Source: Burkholderiales bacterium
GTDB lineage: Bacteria; Pseudomonadota; Gammaproteobacteria; Burkholderiales; Burkholderiaceae_C
NCBI GenBank assembly: GCA_947450745.1
Contig: CANFYD010000034.1
Coordinates: forward strand, 1-14,424
Reading direction: 5' to 3'
DNA length: 14,424 nt
The notes beneath the pieces were generated by a model. The model was not told where the DNA came from and did not search any database. It saw nothing but the letters and a program-made list of their open reading frames with translations. The position numbers and the translations under genes were made by a program. Position 1 is the first letter of the stretch. Each line of letters opens with the position of its first letter. This document shows, piece by piece, positions 7,701 to 14,424 of this stretch.

Positions 7701-8597
7701 CAGGTCCGGTATGTCGGCGGCCGGGTCGTCGGCCCAGGCACTCAAGGCCGCCAGCCAGTTGCTGTAGTTGCGCGGCGCCATTTTGCGTTTGTCGAACGGG
7801 CAGCTCTTGCTGTCGAGTTGGCCGTCCAGCCAGTGCTGCATGGCGGCCGCGCGGGCCACCCAGCCTTGCTTCAAGGCGGCCAAGCTGGCCGTGCGCTCGG
7901 CCAACAAGCCGTCGATCAAGGCGCCCAGGTTGCCGGCACCGGCGGCCAGCGGCAGCGGGAATTCCAGCAAACGCCCGGCGTCATTTGCCAGCGCGTCGAC
8001 GCTGTGCCAGACCTGCAAGGCCTGATCCAGCGCCGGGCCGGCCAGCGGGTAGAGCTGCTGACGCCAGTAGTCCTGCGCGGCCTCCAGTTGAAGCGCGGCT
8101 TCGTCGCCGATCAGCTCCTCGTCGAACAGGCAGCCGCTGTCGAACGCGTGTTCGCGCAACATGCGCTGGCACCAGGCGTCGATGGTGTGCACCGCCGCGT
8201 CGTCCATCGCGTCGGCCGCCGCACCCAAGCGCCAGGCGGCGTGGCTGCGCTCGCTGCTGCCATCAGTGCCATCCCCACCCTCGGGGTAGGCCGCCAGCAA
8301 GTCGAGCAACAAGCCATCGGACGGCTGCGGCTGCGCCTCGCCGCGAAAGCAGCGCGCCGCCTCCAGCAAGCGCTGGCGGATGCGGTCCGACAGCTCGCGG
8401 GTGGCCGCACGGGTAAAGGTCATCACCAGAATTTCGGACGGCAGCAGCGGCCGCACAAAGCCGTCCGCCCCGCCATGGCCCAGCACCAGCCGCAGATACA
8501 GCGCGGCAATGGTCCAGGTCTTGCCGGTGCCGGCACTGGCTTCGATCAAGCGGCTGCCCCAGAGCGGAAAGCTCAGCGCGTTCAAGGTTTCAGACAT
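4782..8597 (-). CDS. recB: RecBCD helicase-nuclease subunit RecB (exonuclease V beta chain)
   Basis: RecB supplies the 3'-5' helicase motor, the nuclease and the RecA-loading surface of RecBCD. The 1271-residue product has Walker A in EASAGTGKT (19-27), FTRAATRELSDRIR near 61-74, Walker B LIDEFQDTSP (406-415), GDHQQSIYGFRGADIYSYL (440-458), TNHRST (473-478), VTVHKSKGLEYPLVFLP (793-809) and LYVALTRARHALWVG (860-874). A variable tether of about 60 residues (975-1035) joins the helicase to the nuclease domain. There, H1046 (GNFLHDQLE), E1115, D1159 (GFADLVF), D1172 and K1174 (LDYKSNSLG) correspond to the catalytic set of E. coli RecB, whose D1080 is the best known. QAALYLLALHRLL and GGAVYFFLRG complete the nuclease core. 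The ATG at 8597 has a perfect AGGAGG nine bases upstream (8607-8612 on the minus strand). Overlap with recC is eight bases and with recD four. Confidence 0.98.
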   Translation of the reverse strand: MSETLNALSFPLWGSRLIEASAGTGKTWTIAALYLRLVLGHGGADGFVRPLLPSEILVMTFTRAATRELSDRIRQRLLEAARCFRGEAQPQPSDGLLLDLLAAYPEGGDGTDGSSERSHAAWRLGAAADAMDDAAVHTIDAWCQRMLREHAFDSGCLFDEELIGDEAALQLEAAQDYWRQQLYPLAGPALDQALQVWHSVDALANDAGRLLEFPLPLAAGAGNLGALIDGLLAERTASLAALKQGWVARAAAMQHWLDGQLDSKSCPFDKRKMAPRNYSNWLAALSAWADDPAADIPDLKTGATRFTPAGMQLAFKPGAHVELPDEFPAFEQLMLGLDALPQLAPALRSHAAVCIGQRLSALKRQAGTFGFADMLNRLDAALDESLNGAAAERLRERMLAQYPVALIDEFQDTSPLQARIFDRLYRIDGNDPQTSLLLIGDHQQSIYGFRGADIYSYLDARSKTAGRHYVLGTNHRSTQALVSAVNHLFERAEQRAGEGAFMFRPAEADNPLPFVPVNARGRAEQFVSSTAAQQLPEPAITLTLDTELRDGLSSQRLFAARCAERIVTLLNDPGAGFAKPGEGAEQPGDFTRLAPADIAVLVRTGREAAAVRLALRRRGVASVYLSDKDSVFASPEASDLLRWLKAVAAPLDTRLVRAALATRTAGLDLAELLVLAADDEAFDRRSEQLKSLHSLWQTQGVLAMLRHALHLLDLPARCLAVSASAGGLGDAVDGERRLTNYLHLAELLQAASTQLDGEQALIRWLSTRLDGGQPGGDEQIVRLESDADLVKVVTVHKSKGLEYPLVFLPFACSFRGVDKARTSFVNLGQAGGERRLHLHLTAELIAAADKERQREDLRLLYVALTRARHALWVGLAALKVGNSQDCTAHRSAIGYLLGGAEKMDPAALQAQTEQLVATGSALRLLPAPGQYLPSQTAVTLLQARAAPTALSALQPYQAGFERRWTIGSFSALVRALAAPTAVTVAVARDDETLNTETGESAPLPVSLPTPTVVGASGLATVEGAAAVDDQPWHRFPRGAMAGNFLHDQLEWLAGEGFALEASPELQQQLLRRCERDAWGPRAPAVQAWLVAACKTVLSPVGVALLTLQNPLPEMEFWFPAEALASVDLDALCRLHLLDGAARPTLPERELRGMLMGFADLVFEQGGRYFVLDYKSNSLGREDADYTPAALQGAMAEHRYDVQAALYLLALHRLLQARLGAAYDPAQHLGGAVYFFLRGIHGPTQGCYHVAPPLALLAALDALLQGQTALAA

Positions 8598-11500
8598 GGG
8601 CCGAGTCCTCCTGAGTTTGCAGATTCAGTGGCAGCTGGGCCGCTGCTTGTGGGTGTAGCTCCAGCGTCACGCAGCGTTGAATCCAATCATTGATCGGGCC
8701 ATACAGGCGCTGGGCGTAGGCGGCAAAGCGGCCGTCGGCGCTGAGGGCGGCAAAGTCCGGGAACAAGCGGGCCAAGCTGGCTTCCTCCACCTCGCCGCCG
8801 GGCCGGTCGTAACCGCTCGGCGTGAAGCTGGCGCCGTCGTAAGCGGCCGCTGCCTTGCTTTCATCCATCACCTGGGCCAGCGCGGTTTTGGCGGCAAAGG
8901 GCAGCGGCTCGTTCATGCCCTCCAGCCAGGCCTGCATCAGGTCAGCCAGCAAGGCCTGGGCCTCGTCCTGCGGCAGCGGGTTGATCTTGACGGTGGCGTC
9001 GCGGCCCACCAGCAGGCCCAGCACCGCTTCACCGCAAGCGCTGGCCGCCAGCATGCGCACCCAGGCGGTCAACAAGCGGTCGGCCCGCGGCAGCAGCTTT
9101 TTCGGATCGCTGCACAAGCGGCTCGGGCTCAGCTCCAACCAGACCAATTGCTCGGCTTCCGGCGTGGTTTGCAAACCGTCCAGCCAGTCGTCCAGTTGCA
9201 AACCCTGCTGCGCAAAGCGCAGCGGCGCTTTCGCCGCCGTCAGCGGGAACAGCGACTGCAACTCGCACCATTGCTCCAGCATCGGCACCAGGTGGTCCAC
9301 CAGCAGCCGCTCGGCGCGGAGGCCCAGCTCGGCCACCGGCAAACGGCCGGCCCGGCGGATGCGCGCCGCTTGCTCGGCCACGAGCGCCGGCAGATCAGCT
9401 GTGGGTTGCGCTTCGTCCAGCGCCAGCAGCACCGCATCGCTGACCTCGGCCAACATGCCGTATTCCAACAAGCCGCCGATGGCAAAAGCCTCCTCGTCCT
9501 CGGCCGCCGCGTCGTCATCGCGGAACACCACATCGAGCCGCTGGCGAAAGAATTCCTTGACCGGATTCTTCAAAAACCCGGCCAGCGCCGCCACCGTCAG
9601 CGGCACGTCCGGGTTGCCGTCGAACGGTGCTGCCGTCGCCATCGGTGAAGCTGAGTCCGCCGGCTCCAGATGCGCCACCCGCCATTCGCGGGCGTGGGTG
9701 AACAAGCCTGCGCCAGCGGGTTGACCGAGCTGATCCAGCTCGAAATAGCGCCGGCTGAACGGTTGCAGCGGATGCTCGGTCGTGCGCGGTGCCAGCACGT
9801 CCGCGCCCCAGCCCGCCGTCAGATAGTCACGCAACTGCGACACCAACACCGAGGGCGGCTGCTCGCTGTTGTCGCGCACGCTGCGGCCGCTCCAGCTGAT
9901 GTAGAGCTGGCGGCGCGCGGACAGCAGGGCTTCCAGCATCAGTTGCCGGTCGTCCAGGCGGCGTGAGCGGTCGCCGGGCCGCTGCTGACCCGGCAAACCC
10001 ATCAGGTCAAAGTCATTGCGGCTGCTGCGGCGCGGGTAGTCGCCGTCGTTCATGCCGAGCAAGCAGACCACCTCGAACGGCACGGCCCGCATCGGCATCA
10101 AGGTGCAGAAGGTCACGCCGCCGGCCTTGAAACGCCGGTTCAGGGTGGGCAGGTCCACGCCGGTCAACCAGGCCTCGCGGGCAATCGGCAGGTCGACGGC
10201 CACCGAGAAATCCGCCAACTCGCACGCCTCCAACCAACTGCCCAGCGCCGCTTGCAGCACCGCCAAGGTGTTGCGCTCCTGCTCGGTGGTGGCAGTGAAA
10301 AACGCGGCCAGCAGCTCGCGCCCGCGCTCGGCCCATTCGGCCGGCAGCGCCGGGATGGCGGCCAATTGCCACCAGCGCTCCAAGGCTTGGACGAGGTCGG
10401 CCAGCGAGCCGGCCAGCGCGGCATCCAGCCCGCCGACTTCCGGATACGGCTGGACGCCCTCGAATTCCGCGCCCGCGCCGGTCGCATAGCCCAGCAAAAT
10501 GCGGCGCAAGCCGAACAGCCAGCTGTTTTGCTCACCGCAAGCGGCCAGGCCCAGATCAGTCCGCTGCGCCAGGTTCAAGCCCCAGCGTATGCCGGCGCCC
10601 TCCATCCACTGGCTCAAGCGCGGCAAATCCTGCGCTTGCAGGCCAAAGCGCTCGGCCACGGCCGGTACATCGAGCAGGTCACGCACCTCGCTCAAACGGC
10701 AGCGCTGCTGCGGCAAGCGCAACAACCATTCCAACGCGATCAGCAGCGGGTTGTGGCCGCGCTCCTTCAGGTCGGCAATGTCGTAGGGGATGAAACGGGC
10801 GTCCTGGCGCGGGTATTGGCCGAACACCGAACGGATGGCCGGGGCGAATTGATCGATGTCGGGCACCATCACGACGATGTCGCGCGGTGCCAGCGCGGCC
10901 ACAGCACCACCCTCAAGCGCCGGCTGTGCCAGCAGCGCCAGCAACTGGTCATGCAGGATTTCCACCTCGCGCTGCGCCCCGTGGGCGATGTGGAAAACGA
11001 TCGAGCGGTCGCCTGCGTCCAGCACGGTGGCCGGGTGCTCGGCCAGCGGCGTCAGGTCGCGGATCAGGCTCTGCACCTGCTGCAACAAGGTCGTGCCTGG
11101 GCCCTCGTCGAACAGGTCGATCTTGGCCAGGGCAAAACGCTGCTGCGCCTGCAGCGCGTCGTCGAACGCATCCAGTTGCCGCACAAAGTCGCGGCCCTGC
11201 CGGCCCCAACTGGCCAGCAGCGGGTGGGCATGGGCATGCATGGCCTCCAGCCCCAGGGCGGCCAGATCCACCTCGTTGCGCAGCGGCTGGCGGCGGCGCG
11301 CCATTTTGAGCAGCTCGCGGCCGTCGATGATGTCGGCCCAGTGGTAGCGGCAAGGGTTGGGAATCGCCAGCACCACCTGGCAGCGCTCGGACAAAGCCGC
11401 CAGCGCCTCCAGCGTCTGCATCGGCACATGGGTCATGCCGAACAGCACGACACGGCGCGCCAGCGGAGCCACCGGTTCGGCACCGGCGGCCAAGGCCGTC

Positions 11501-12135
11501 ATGAAGCGCTGATGCAGTTGCGGCCGGGTGCTGGCCCGCTCGGCGGTCGTCAACGGGCAAAACATTTCACGCCACAGCGCCGGCTGCCACAGTTGGTCGG
11601 GCGGCACCGCCGGGCTGGTCGCCCAAGCTTCTGCGGCAACTTTGGGCAGCCGGTCATGGCCGAGCCCCCAAGCGTCCAGCCAGTCGCTGCGATAGACCTG
11701 GTATTGGTCGAACAGGTCGGCCAGCGCCTCGGCCAATTGCAAGCGCCGGGCCATGTCGCCCCGGTTCAAGAAGCCCGCCAGCGGCTCAAAGCCGGGCCGC
11801 TCCATCAGCTCGGGCAGCGCCTGCATCAAGCGCCAGGTCAGCGGCAACTTGTCCAGCGGCGACTGCGACGGCACCGCGCCGCGCCCCAGCAACTGCCGAT
11901 AAGCCCGCCACAAAAACCGGCCCGGCAACTCGACCCGGGTGGCCGCACAAATGCCGCTCTGCGTGGCCAGCGTCATCTTCAGCCATTCGGCCACGCCGTT
12001 GCTCTGCACCAGGAAGATCTCTTCCTCCAGCGGCTGCAAGGGTTGACGGCGCAGCCACTCGAAGACCGCGTCTCCCAACAGTTCAGCGCGATTGCCGTGC
12101 AGGACCAGAAGGCCCGGGGTGATGGTATTTATCAT
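8590..12135 (-). CDS. recC: RecBCD scaffold and Chi-recognition subunit RecC (exonuclease V gamma chain)
   Basis: RecC splits the duplex, guides the strands to RecB and RecD, and reads the Chi sequence in the 3' strand. I place the start at the ATG at 12135, giving MINTITPGLLVLHGNRAELL and 1181 residues (E. coli about 1122). AGGG lies nine bases upstream, and homology to E. coli RecC begins here although the frame is open further upstream. Recognisable blocks are LVQSNGVAEWLKMTLA (42-57), ADLFDQYQVYRSDWL (139-153), IPNPCRYHWADI (258-269), FHIAHGAQREVEILHDQLL (381-399), CTLMPMRAVPFEVVCLLGMNDGDYPR (677-702), GDRSRRLDDRQLMLEALLSA (721-740) and SGRSVRDNSEQPPSVLVSQL (749-768). RecC is a helicase/nuclease fold that has lost its active sites. 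First gene of recC-recB-recD, with no ptrA after it. The bases around the start are unusually AT-rich for this locus. Confidence 0.97.
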   Translation of the reverse strand: MINTITPGLLVLHGNRAELLGDAVFEWLRRQPLQPLEEEIFLVQSNGVAEWLKMTLATQSGICAATRVELPGRFLWRAYRQLLGRGAVPSQSPLDKLPLTWRLMQALPELMERPGFEPLAGFLNRGDMARRLQLAEALADLFDQYQVYRSDWLDAWGLGHDRLPKVAAEAWATSPAVPPDQLWQPALWREMFCPLTTAERASTRPQLHQRFMTALAAGAEPVAPLARRVVLFGMTHVPMQTLEALAALSERCQVVLAIPNPCRYHWADIIDGRELLKMARRRQPLRNEVDLAALGLEAMHAHAHPLLASWGRQGRDFVRQLDAFDDALQAQQRFALAKIDLFDEGPGTTLLQQVQSLIRDLTPLAEHPATVLDAGDRSIVFHIAHGAQREVEILHDQLLALLAQPALEGGAVAALAPRDIVVMVPDIDQFAPAIRSVFGQYPRQDARFIPYDIADLKERGHNPLLIALEWLLRLPQQRCRLSEVRDLLDVPAVAERFGLQAQDLPRLSQWMEGAGIRWGLNLAQRTDLGLAACGEQNSWLFGLRRILLGYATGAGAEFEGVQPYPEVGGLDAALAGSLADLVQALERWWQLAAIPALPAEWAERGRELLAAFFTATTEQERNTLAVLQAALGSWLEACELADFSVAVDLPIAREAWLTGVDLPTLNRRFKAGGVTFCTLMPMRAVPFEVVCLLGMNDGDYPRRSSRNDFDLMGLPGQQRPGDRSRRLDDRQLMLEALLSARRQLYISWSGRSVRDNSEQPPSVLVSQLRDYLTAGWGADVLAPRTTEHPLQPFSRRYFELDQLGQPAGAGLFTHAREWRVAHLEPADSASPMATAAPFDGNPDVPLTVAALAGFLKNPVKEFFRQRLDVVFRDDDAAAEDEEAFAIGGLLEYGMLAEVSDAVLLALDEAQPTADLPALVAEQAARIRRAGRLPVAELGLRAERLLVDHLVPMLEQWCELQSLFPLTAAKAPLRFAQQGLQLDDWLDGLQTTPEAEQLVWLELSPSRLCSDPKKLLPRADRLLTAWVRMLAASACGEAVLGLLVGRDATVKINPLPQDEAQALLADLMQAWLEGMNEPLPFAAKTALAQVMDESKAAAAYDGASFTPSGYDRPGGEVEEASLARLFPDFAALSADGRFAAYAQRLYGPINDWIQRCVTLELHPQAAAQLPLNLQTQEDSAHV

Positions 12136-12199
12136 TATTTTTATCCCTGATGCCGCTGTGGACGGCGGCTCAAATTCAGTCGGCCACGTGAGCGAAAGC
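12136..12199 (-). promoter_or_regulatory. Short spacer before recC with its ribosome binding site
   Basis: Only 64 bases separate the stop of the Ala-rich gene (12200-12202) from the recC start. Read on the minus strand, the spacer holds GCCGC, eight bases, GCGGC (a 5-bp stem), then CAGGGATAAAAATA directly before the ATG. AGGG is nine bases from the start. No clear promoter is visible, so recC may be read through from the upstream gene or from a promoter inside that gene. The stem is too short to call a terminator. Confidence 0.45.
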
Positions 12200-14424
12200 T
12201 TAGTTTTCCGGCCGCTTGCTGCGCTGTCTGGTCGGTAAGGCGCTGGGCTGAACGGGCGATGGGTCAGACGCTTGCTCGCGGGCCTCCCGTTCGGCGTCAA
12301 ACAGCTCACGCAGCGCCGCACCGGCCTGCCAATCCGAGGCCGCCGGCCCATGCTGCTGCGACTCACCCGCCACCGTGGCGACGCGGGCCAGCAGGCTGCC
12401 GAGATCGGCCAGATCAAGGTCGGTCTGGGCGGCAGCAGGCAGGTGAAAGTTCGGCAAGTCCAAGTCCGGCGGCGCGGCCACCTGCGGCATGGCGATGCTG
12501 GACAAATCCAGCGCCTCCTGGGCTTGCTGGCGCGGCAAATCGATGCGCAGAAAAGGGGCAGCCGCCGCAGCCTGCGCCACCCGCTCGGCCTCGACCCGCG
12601 CCGCGCGTTGCTGCAGCTGCAGCAGCCGGGCTTGTTCAGAGGCAACTTTCGCGGCGGTTTCAGCGGCTTCTGCCGCAGCAGCCACTTCAGCCGCAGCAGC
12701 GAGCTCAGCAGCTTCTGCGGCGGCAGCAGCGCTGGCAGCCGCTGCGGCTGCTGCGGCTGCGGCTGCGGCGGTGGCTCGGGCTGCTGCTTGAATCCTTGCT
12801 TGAGCCGCTGCTTGAGCTGTCGCGCGGGCTTTTTCCTCGGCTGCCGCTTGGGCTATCTTTTCCGCTTTCGCTTGCATCGCTGCTTTTGCGGCAACTTCTG
12901 CTTGGGCTGCTGCCTGGGCCGCTGCCTGGAGCGCTGCTTTCTCGGCGACTTGTGCGGCGATTTGTGCTGCTGCTCTTTCGGCGGCTTGGGCAACTTCCAG
13001 CGCGCAAGCGCGGTCTGCGGCAGCTTGGTCGGCCAGCCGTTGTTCGGCAGCGGCCCGCGCGAGCTGAGCGGCCTGCTCGGCGGCTTGCTTGGCTGCCTGC
13101 TCGACAGCTTGCTCGGCGGCTTGTTTGGCGGCCTGTTCGGCAGCTTGCTCGGCGGCTTTTTGAGCCAGCAGGCGCAAAGCGGCGGCATGCTCGGTAGCAG
13201 CTCGGTGGATGGCGGCTTGCCTGACGGCCGCCACGGCATGCGCTGCGGCCGCTTTCTGCGCCGCCAGTTTTTCAGTCAGCAGCCGCTGCTCCTCCCGCTT
13301 TTCTGCCGCCAATCGCTCGGCGGCCAAGTGCTCGGCGGCCCGCTGCTCCTGGGCCTGTTGCTCCGCCTTTTGTTCTGCTATTTGCGTAGCTGTTTGCGCC
13401 GTAATTTGCGCGGCCCGTTCGTCAGCCAAGCGGCGCGCCGTGCTGGCCTTCAGTTCAGCCAACTCTGTGGCCAGCGCTTTGGCTTGTTTTTCAGCTTGTT
13501 TTGCGGCCTTTTTTTCGCTCAGCCGCTGAGCCGCCAGTTGCTCGGCCGCCCACTGCCGGGCCACTTTGGCCGCCTCGGCAAGCGCTGCCAACTCGATCTT
13601 CAGCTGTTGCGCTGCAGTGGCTCGCTCGGCGGCAGCCTGTTGCTGCACCAGCTTCTGGGCCGCCTTGGCTGCCGCAGCTTGTTGCGCAGAGAGGCGCTCG
13701 GCCTCCGCGCGCTCGGCAGCGGCCTGCTCCTTGGCTGCTTTTTCAGCCGCCTTGATCTGCCTGGCCAGCTCGGCGAGCCGCGCTTTTTCGGCTTTCTTGG
13801 CAGCGGCCAGCAGTTCGGCGTCGGCGCGTTCAGCGGCCAATTTCTCGGCTAATTTGTCAGCGGCCAATTGGCTGGCCAGGTCCTTGGCGGCCGCCGCTTG
13901 TAGTGCCAGCAACTTAGCCGCCTGTTTCAAGGCGGCTTGCTCAGCCACCTTGGCCAACTTGGCTTGCTGGCGCTCGACCAATTTGGCTTGGTCTTGCGCG
14001 GCTTGCTCGGCCTGCCGCTGTGCCTTGATCGCCGCAGCCACAGCGGCCACCGCCGCAGCCACCGCAGCCTGCCGAGCTGCAGCTTGTTCTAGCGCCTGCC
14101 GGGCCGCCAGTTGTTGCGCGACTTGCTGAGCCGCCAACTTGGCCGCTGCAGCCTGAGCGCGCGCCAATTGCTGCGCGGCGGCTTGCACGGCCTGCCGCTC
14201 AGCCTCGCTGGCAGCTTGTCGGGCAGCTTCTCGTTCGGCTTCTCGTTCGGCTTCTCGGGCAACTTCTCGGGCGGCAGCTCGTTGGGCGACCAGCGCCTGT
14301 TCTCGGGCAGCTTGCCTTGCTTGTTCTGCCGCCTGCACTGCCGCTTGCTCGGCGACAGCCTTTTCCGCTGCCGCAGCCGCCGCAGCCGCAGCAGCCGCAG
14401 CCTCCGCCTCCACAGCGGGCTGCC
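12200..14424 (-). CDS. Ala/Glu/Gln/Lys-rich long-helix protein, C-terminal part only
   Basis: The frame is open from the right edge of the window to TAA 12200-12202, so at least 741 residues are C-terminal to an unseen start. The GTG at 14413 lies inside the Ala-rich tract and need not be the start. About the first 600 residues are almost entirely Ala, Glu, Gln, Lys, Arg and Leu, with almost no Gly, Pro or aromatics. They include poly-Ala runs and tetrapeptide arrays such as AAEQ/AAKQ and REAE, which predict a very long alpha helix (coiled coil or single helix). The last 125 residues change character: LRIDLPRQQAQEALDLS, LDLPNFHLPAAAQTDLDL, ALRELFDAEREAREQ, then a basic tail TRQRSKRPEN. No membrane segment is seen in this part. 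TolA-like envelope spanners look similar in composition, but their N-terminal anchor would be outside the window. I assign no function. A link to recBCD beyond proximity is not shown. Confidence 0.75.
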   Translation of the reverse strand, partial: QPAVEAEAAAAAAAAAAAAEKAVAEQAAVQAAEQARQAAREQALVAQRAAAREVAREAEREAEREAARQAASEAERQAVQAAAQQLARAQAAAAKLAAQQVAQQLAARQALEQAAARQAAVAAAVAAVAAAIKAQRQAEQAAQDQAKLVERQQAKLAKVAEQAALKQAAKLLALQAAAAKDLASQLAADKLAEKLAAERADAELLAAAKKAEKARLAELARQIKAAEKAAKEQAAAERAEAERLSAQQAAAAKAAQKLVQQQAAAERATAAQQLKIELAALAEAAKVARQWAAEQLAAQRLSEKKAAKQAEKQAKALATELAELKASTARRLADERAAQITAQTATQIAEQKAEQQAQEQRAAEHLAAERLAAEKREEQRLLTEKLAAQKAAAAHAVAAVRQAAIHRAATEHAAALRLLAQKAAEQAAEQAAKQAAEQAVEQAAKQAAEQAAQLARAAAEQRLADQAAADRACALEVAQAAERAAAQIAAQVAEKAALQAAAQAAAQAEVAAKAAMQAKAEKIAQAAAEEKARATAQAAAQARIQAAARATAAAAAAAAAAAASAAAAAEAAELAAAAEVAAAAEAAETAAKVASEQARLLQLQQRAARVEAERVAQAAAAAPFLRIDLPRQQAQEALDLSSIAMPQVAAPPDLDLPNFHLPAAAQTDLDLADLGSLLARVATVAGESQQHGPAASDWQAGAALRELFDAEREAREQASDPSPVQPSALPTRQRSKRPEN
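13071..13154. repeat. Tandem 12-base repeat in the Ala-rich gene (seven units)
   Basis: Seven diverged copies of a 12-base unit of the form GCYTGCTCGGCG run head to tail in frame. On the minus strand each encodes a tetrapeptide such as AEQA or AKQA. The four-residue period preserves reading frame and helix phase on expansion or contraction. Confidence 0.75.
14210..14281. repeat. Tandem 12-base repeat in the Ala-rich gene (six units)
   Basis: Six copies of a 12-base unit related to TTCGGCTTCTCG lie in register. Two neighbouring copies (14234-14245 and 14246-14257) are identical, which points to recent duplication. On the minus strand they encode REAE-type tetrapeptides with alternating Arg and Glu, the pattern seen in stable single alpha helices. 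Confidence 0.75.

Noticed and set aside
5727..8693. Long plus-strand open frame (988 codons) opposite recB, with similar ones opposite recC (10252-12150) and recD (3115-4857)
   Set aside because: They are rich in Arg, Gln, Gly and His with no domain pattern, and lie antisense to fully recognisable RecB, RecC and RecD. Long antisense frames are expected in GC-rich coding DNA.
7268..10376. Four copies of the E. coli Chi octamer GCTGGTGG (plus strand 7268-7275; minus strand 9006-9013, 9297-9304, 10369-10376)
   Set aside because: All fall in coding sequence. The excess over random expectation is small in such GC-rich DNA, and whether this host uses that octamer is unknown.
12136..12645. Upstream extension of the recC frame by 170 codons
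   Set aside because: It overlaps the Ala-rich gene in another frame and reads as Cys/Arg/Ser-rich noise. RecC homology and a ribosome binding site begin at 12135.
12272..13852. Plus-strand frame of 526 codons opposite the Ala-rich gene, rich in Leu, Gly and Cys
   Set aside because: It is the complement of the Ala/Glu/Gln repeats and ends in low-complexity Cys/Leu/Gly sequence. The minus-strand frame is longer and has coherent helix-forming composition.

Overview
The window is GC-rich bacterial DNA. Its proteins resemble those of Burkholderiales, and I would guess Comamonadaceae or a close relative; this rests on remembered protein similarity and composition, not on a search. About two thirds of the window is one gene cluster on the minus strand. 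The remaining left-hand part (1-2700) is a patchwork of short genes, one transposase remnant and structured intergenic DNA.

Left part. Positions 2-253 hold the C-terminal end of a DDE transposase (IS481-like), running in from outside the window. It meets a 100-residue minus-strand gene of unknown function (250-552) tail to tail, and the two share a CTAG that gives each its TAG stop. A 309-base divergent region (553-861) carries a perfect 12-bp palindrome and repeated TTCAAGC words. Next comes a small membrane-anchored gene with an L7/L12 C-terminal-domain-like tail (862-1171). It is broken as written by a run of ten G. After a spacer with two mutually exclusive hairpins come two overlapping plus-strand genes: a DUF2007-type protein (1404-1880) and a SnoaL/NTF2-like protein (1877-2254). 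A strong stem-loop follows, then a structured spacer and a 77-residue hypothetical gene (2467-2700).

Right part. On the minus strand, in transcription order, are an Ala/Glu/Gln/Lys-rich helical protein (12200-14424, 5' end outside the window), recC (8590-12135), recB (4782-8597) and recD (2713-4785). recC overlaps recB by 8 bases and recB overlaps recD by 4, so the three subunits are probably translated from one message and coupled. No ptrA (pitrilysin) gene lies between recC and recB, unlike in Escherichia coli. All helicase motifs of RecB and RecD and the RecB nuclease residues are present, so the enzyme should be a complete RecBCD: dual-motor helicase, nuclease and RecA loader for double-strand-break repair and degradation of foreign linear DNA.

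I did not find a clearly new multi-gene system. The points most worth a second look are the poly-G frameshift, the switch-like hairpins before the DUF2007 gene, the structured spacer after the NTF2-like gene, two substitutions in the Chi-reading pocket of RecC, and the repeat-built Ala-rich protein beside recC.
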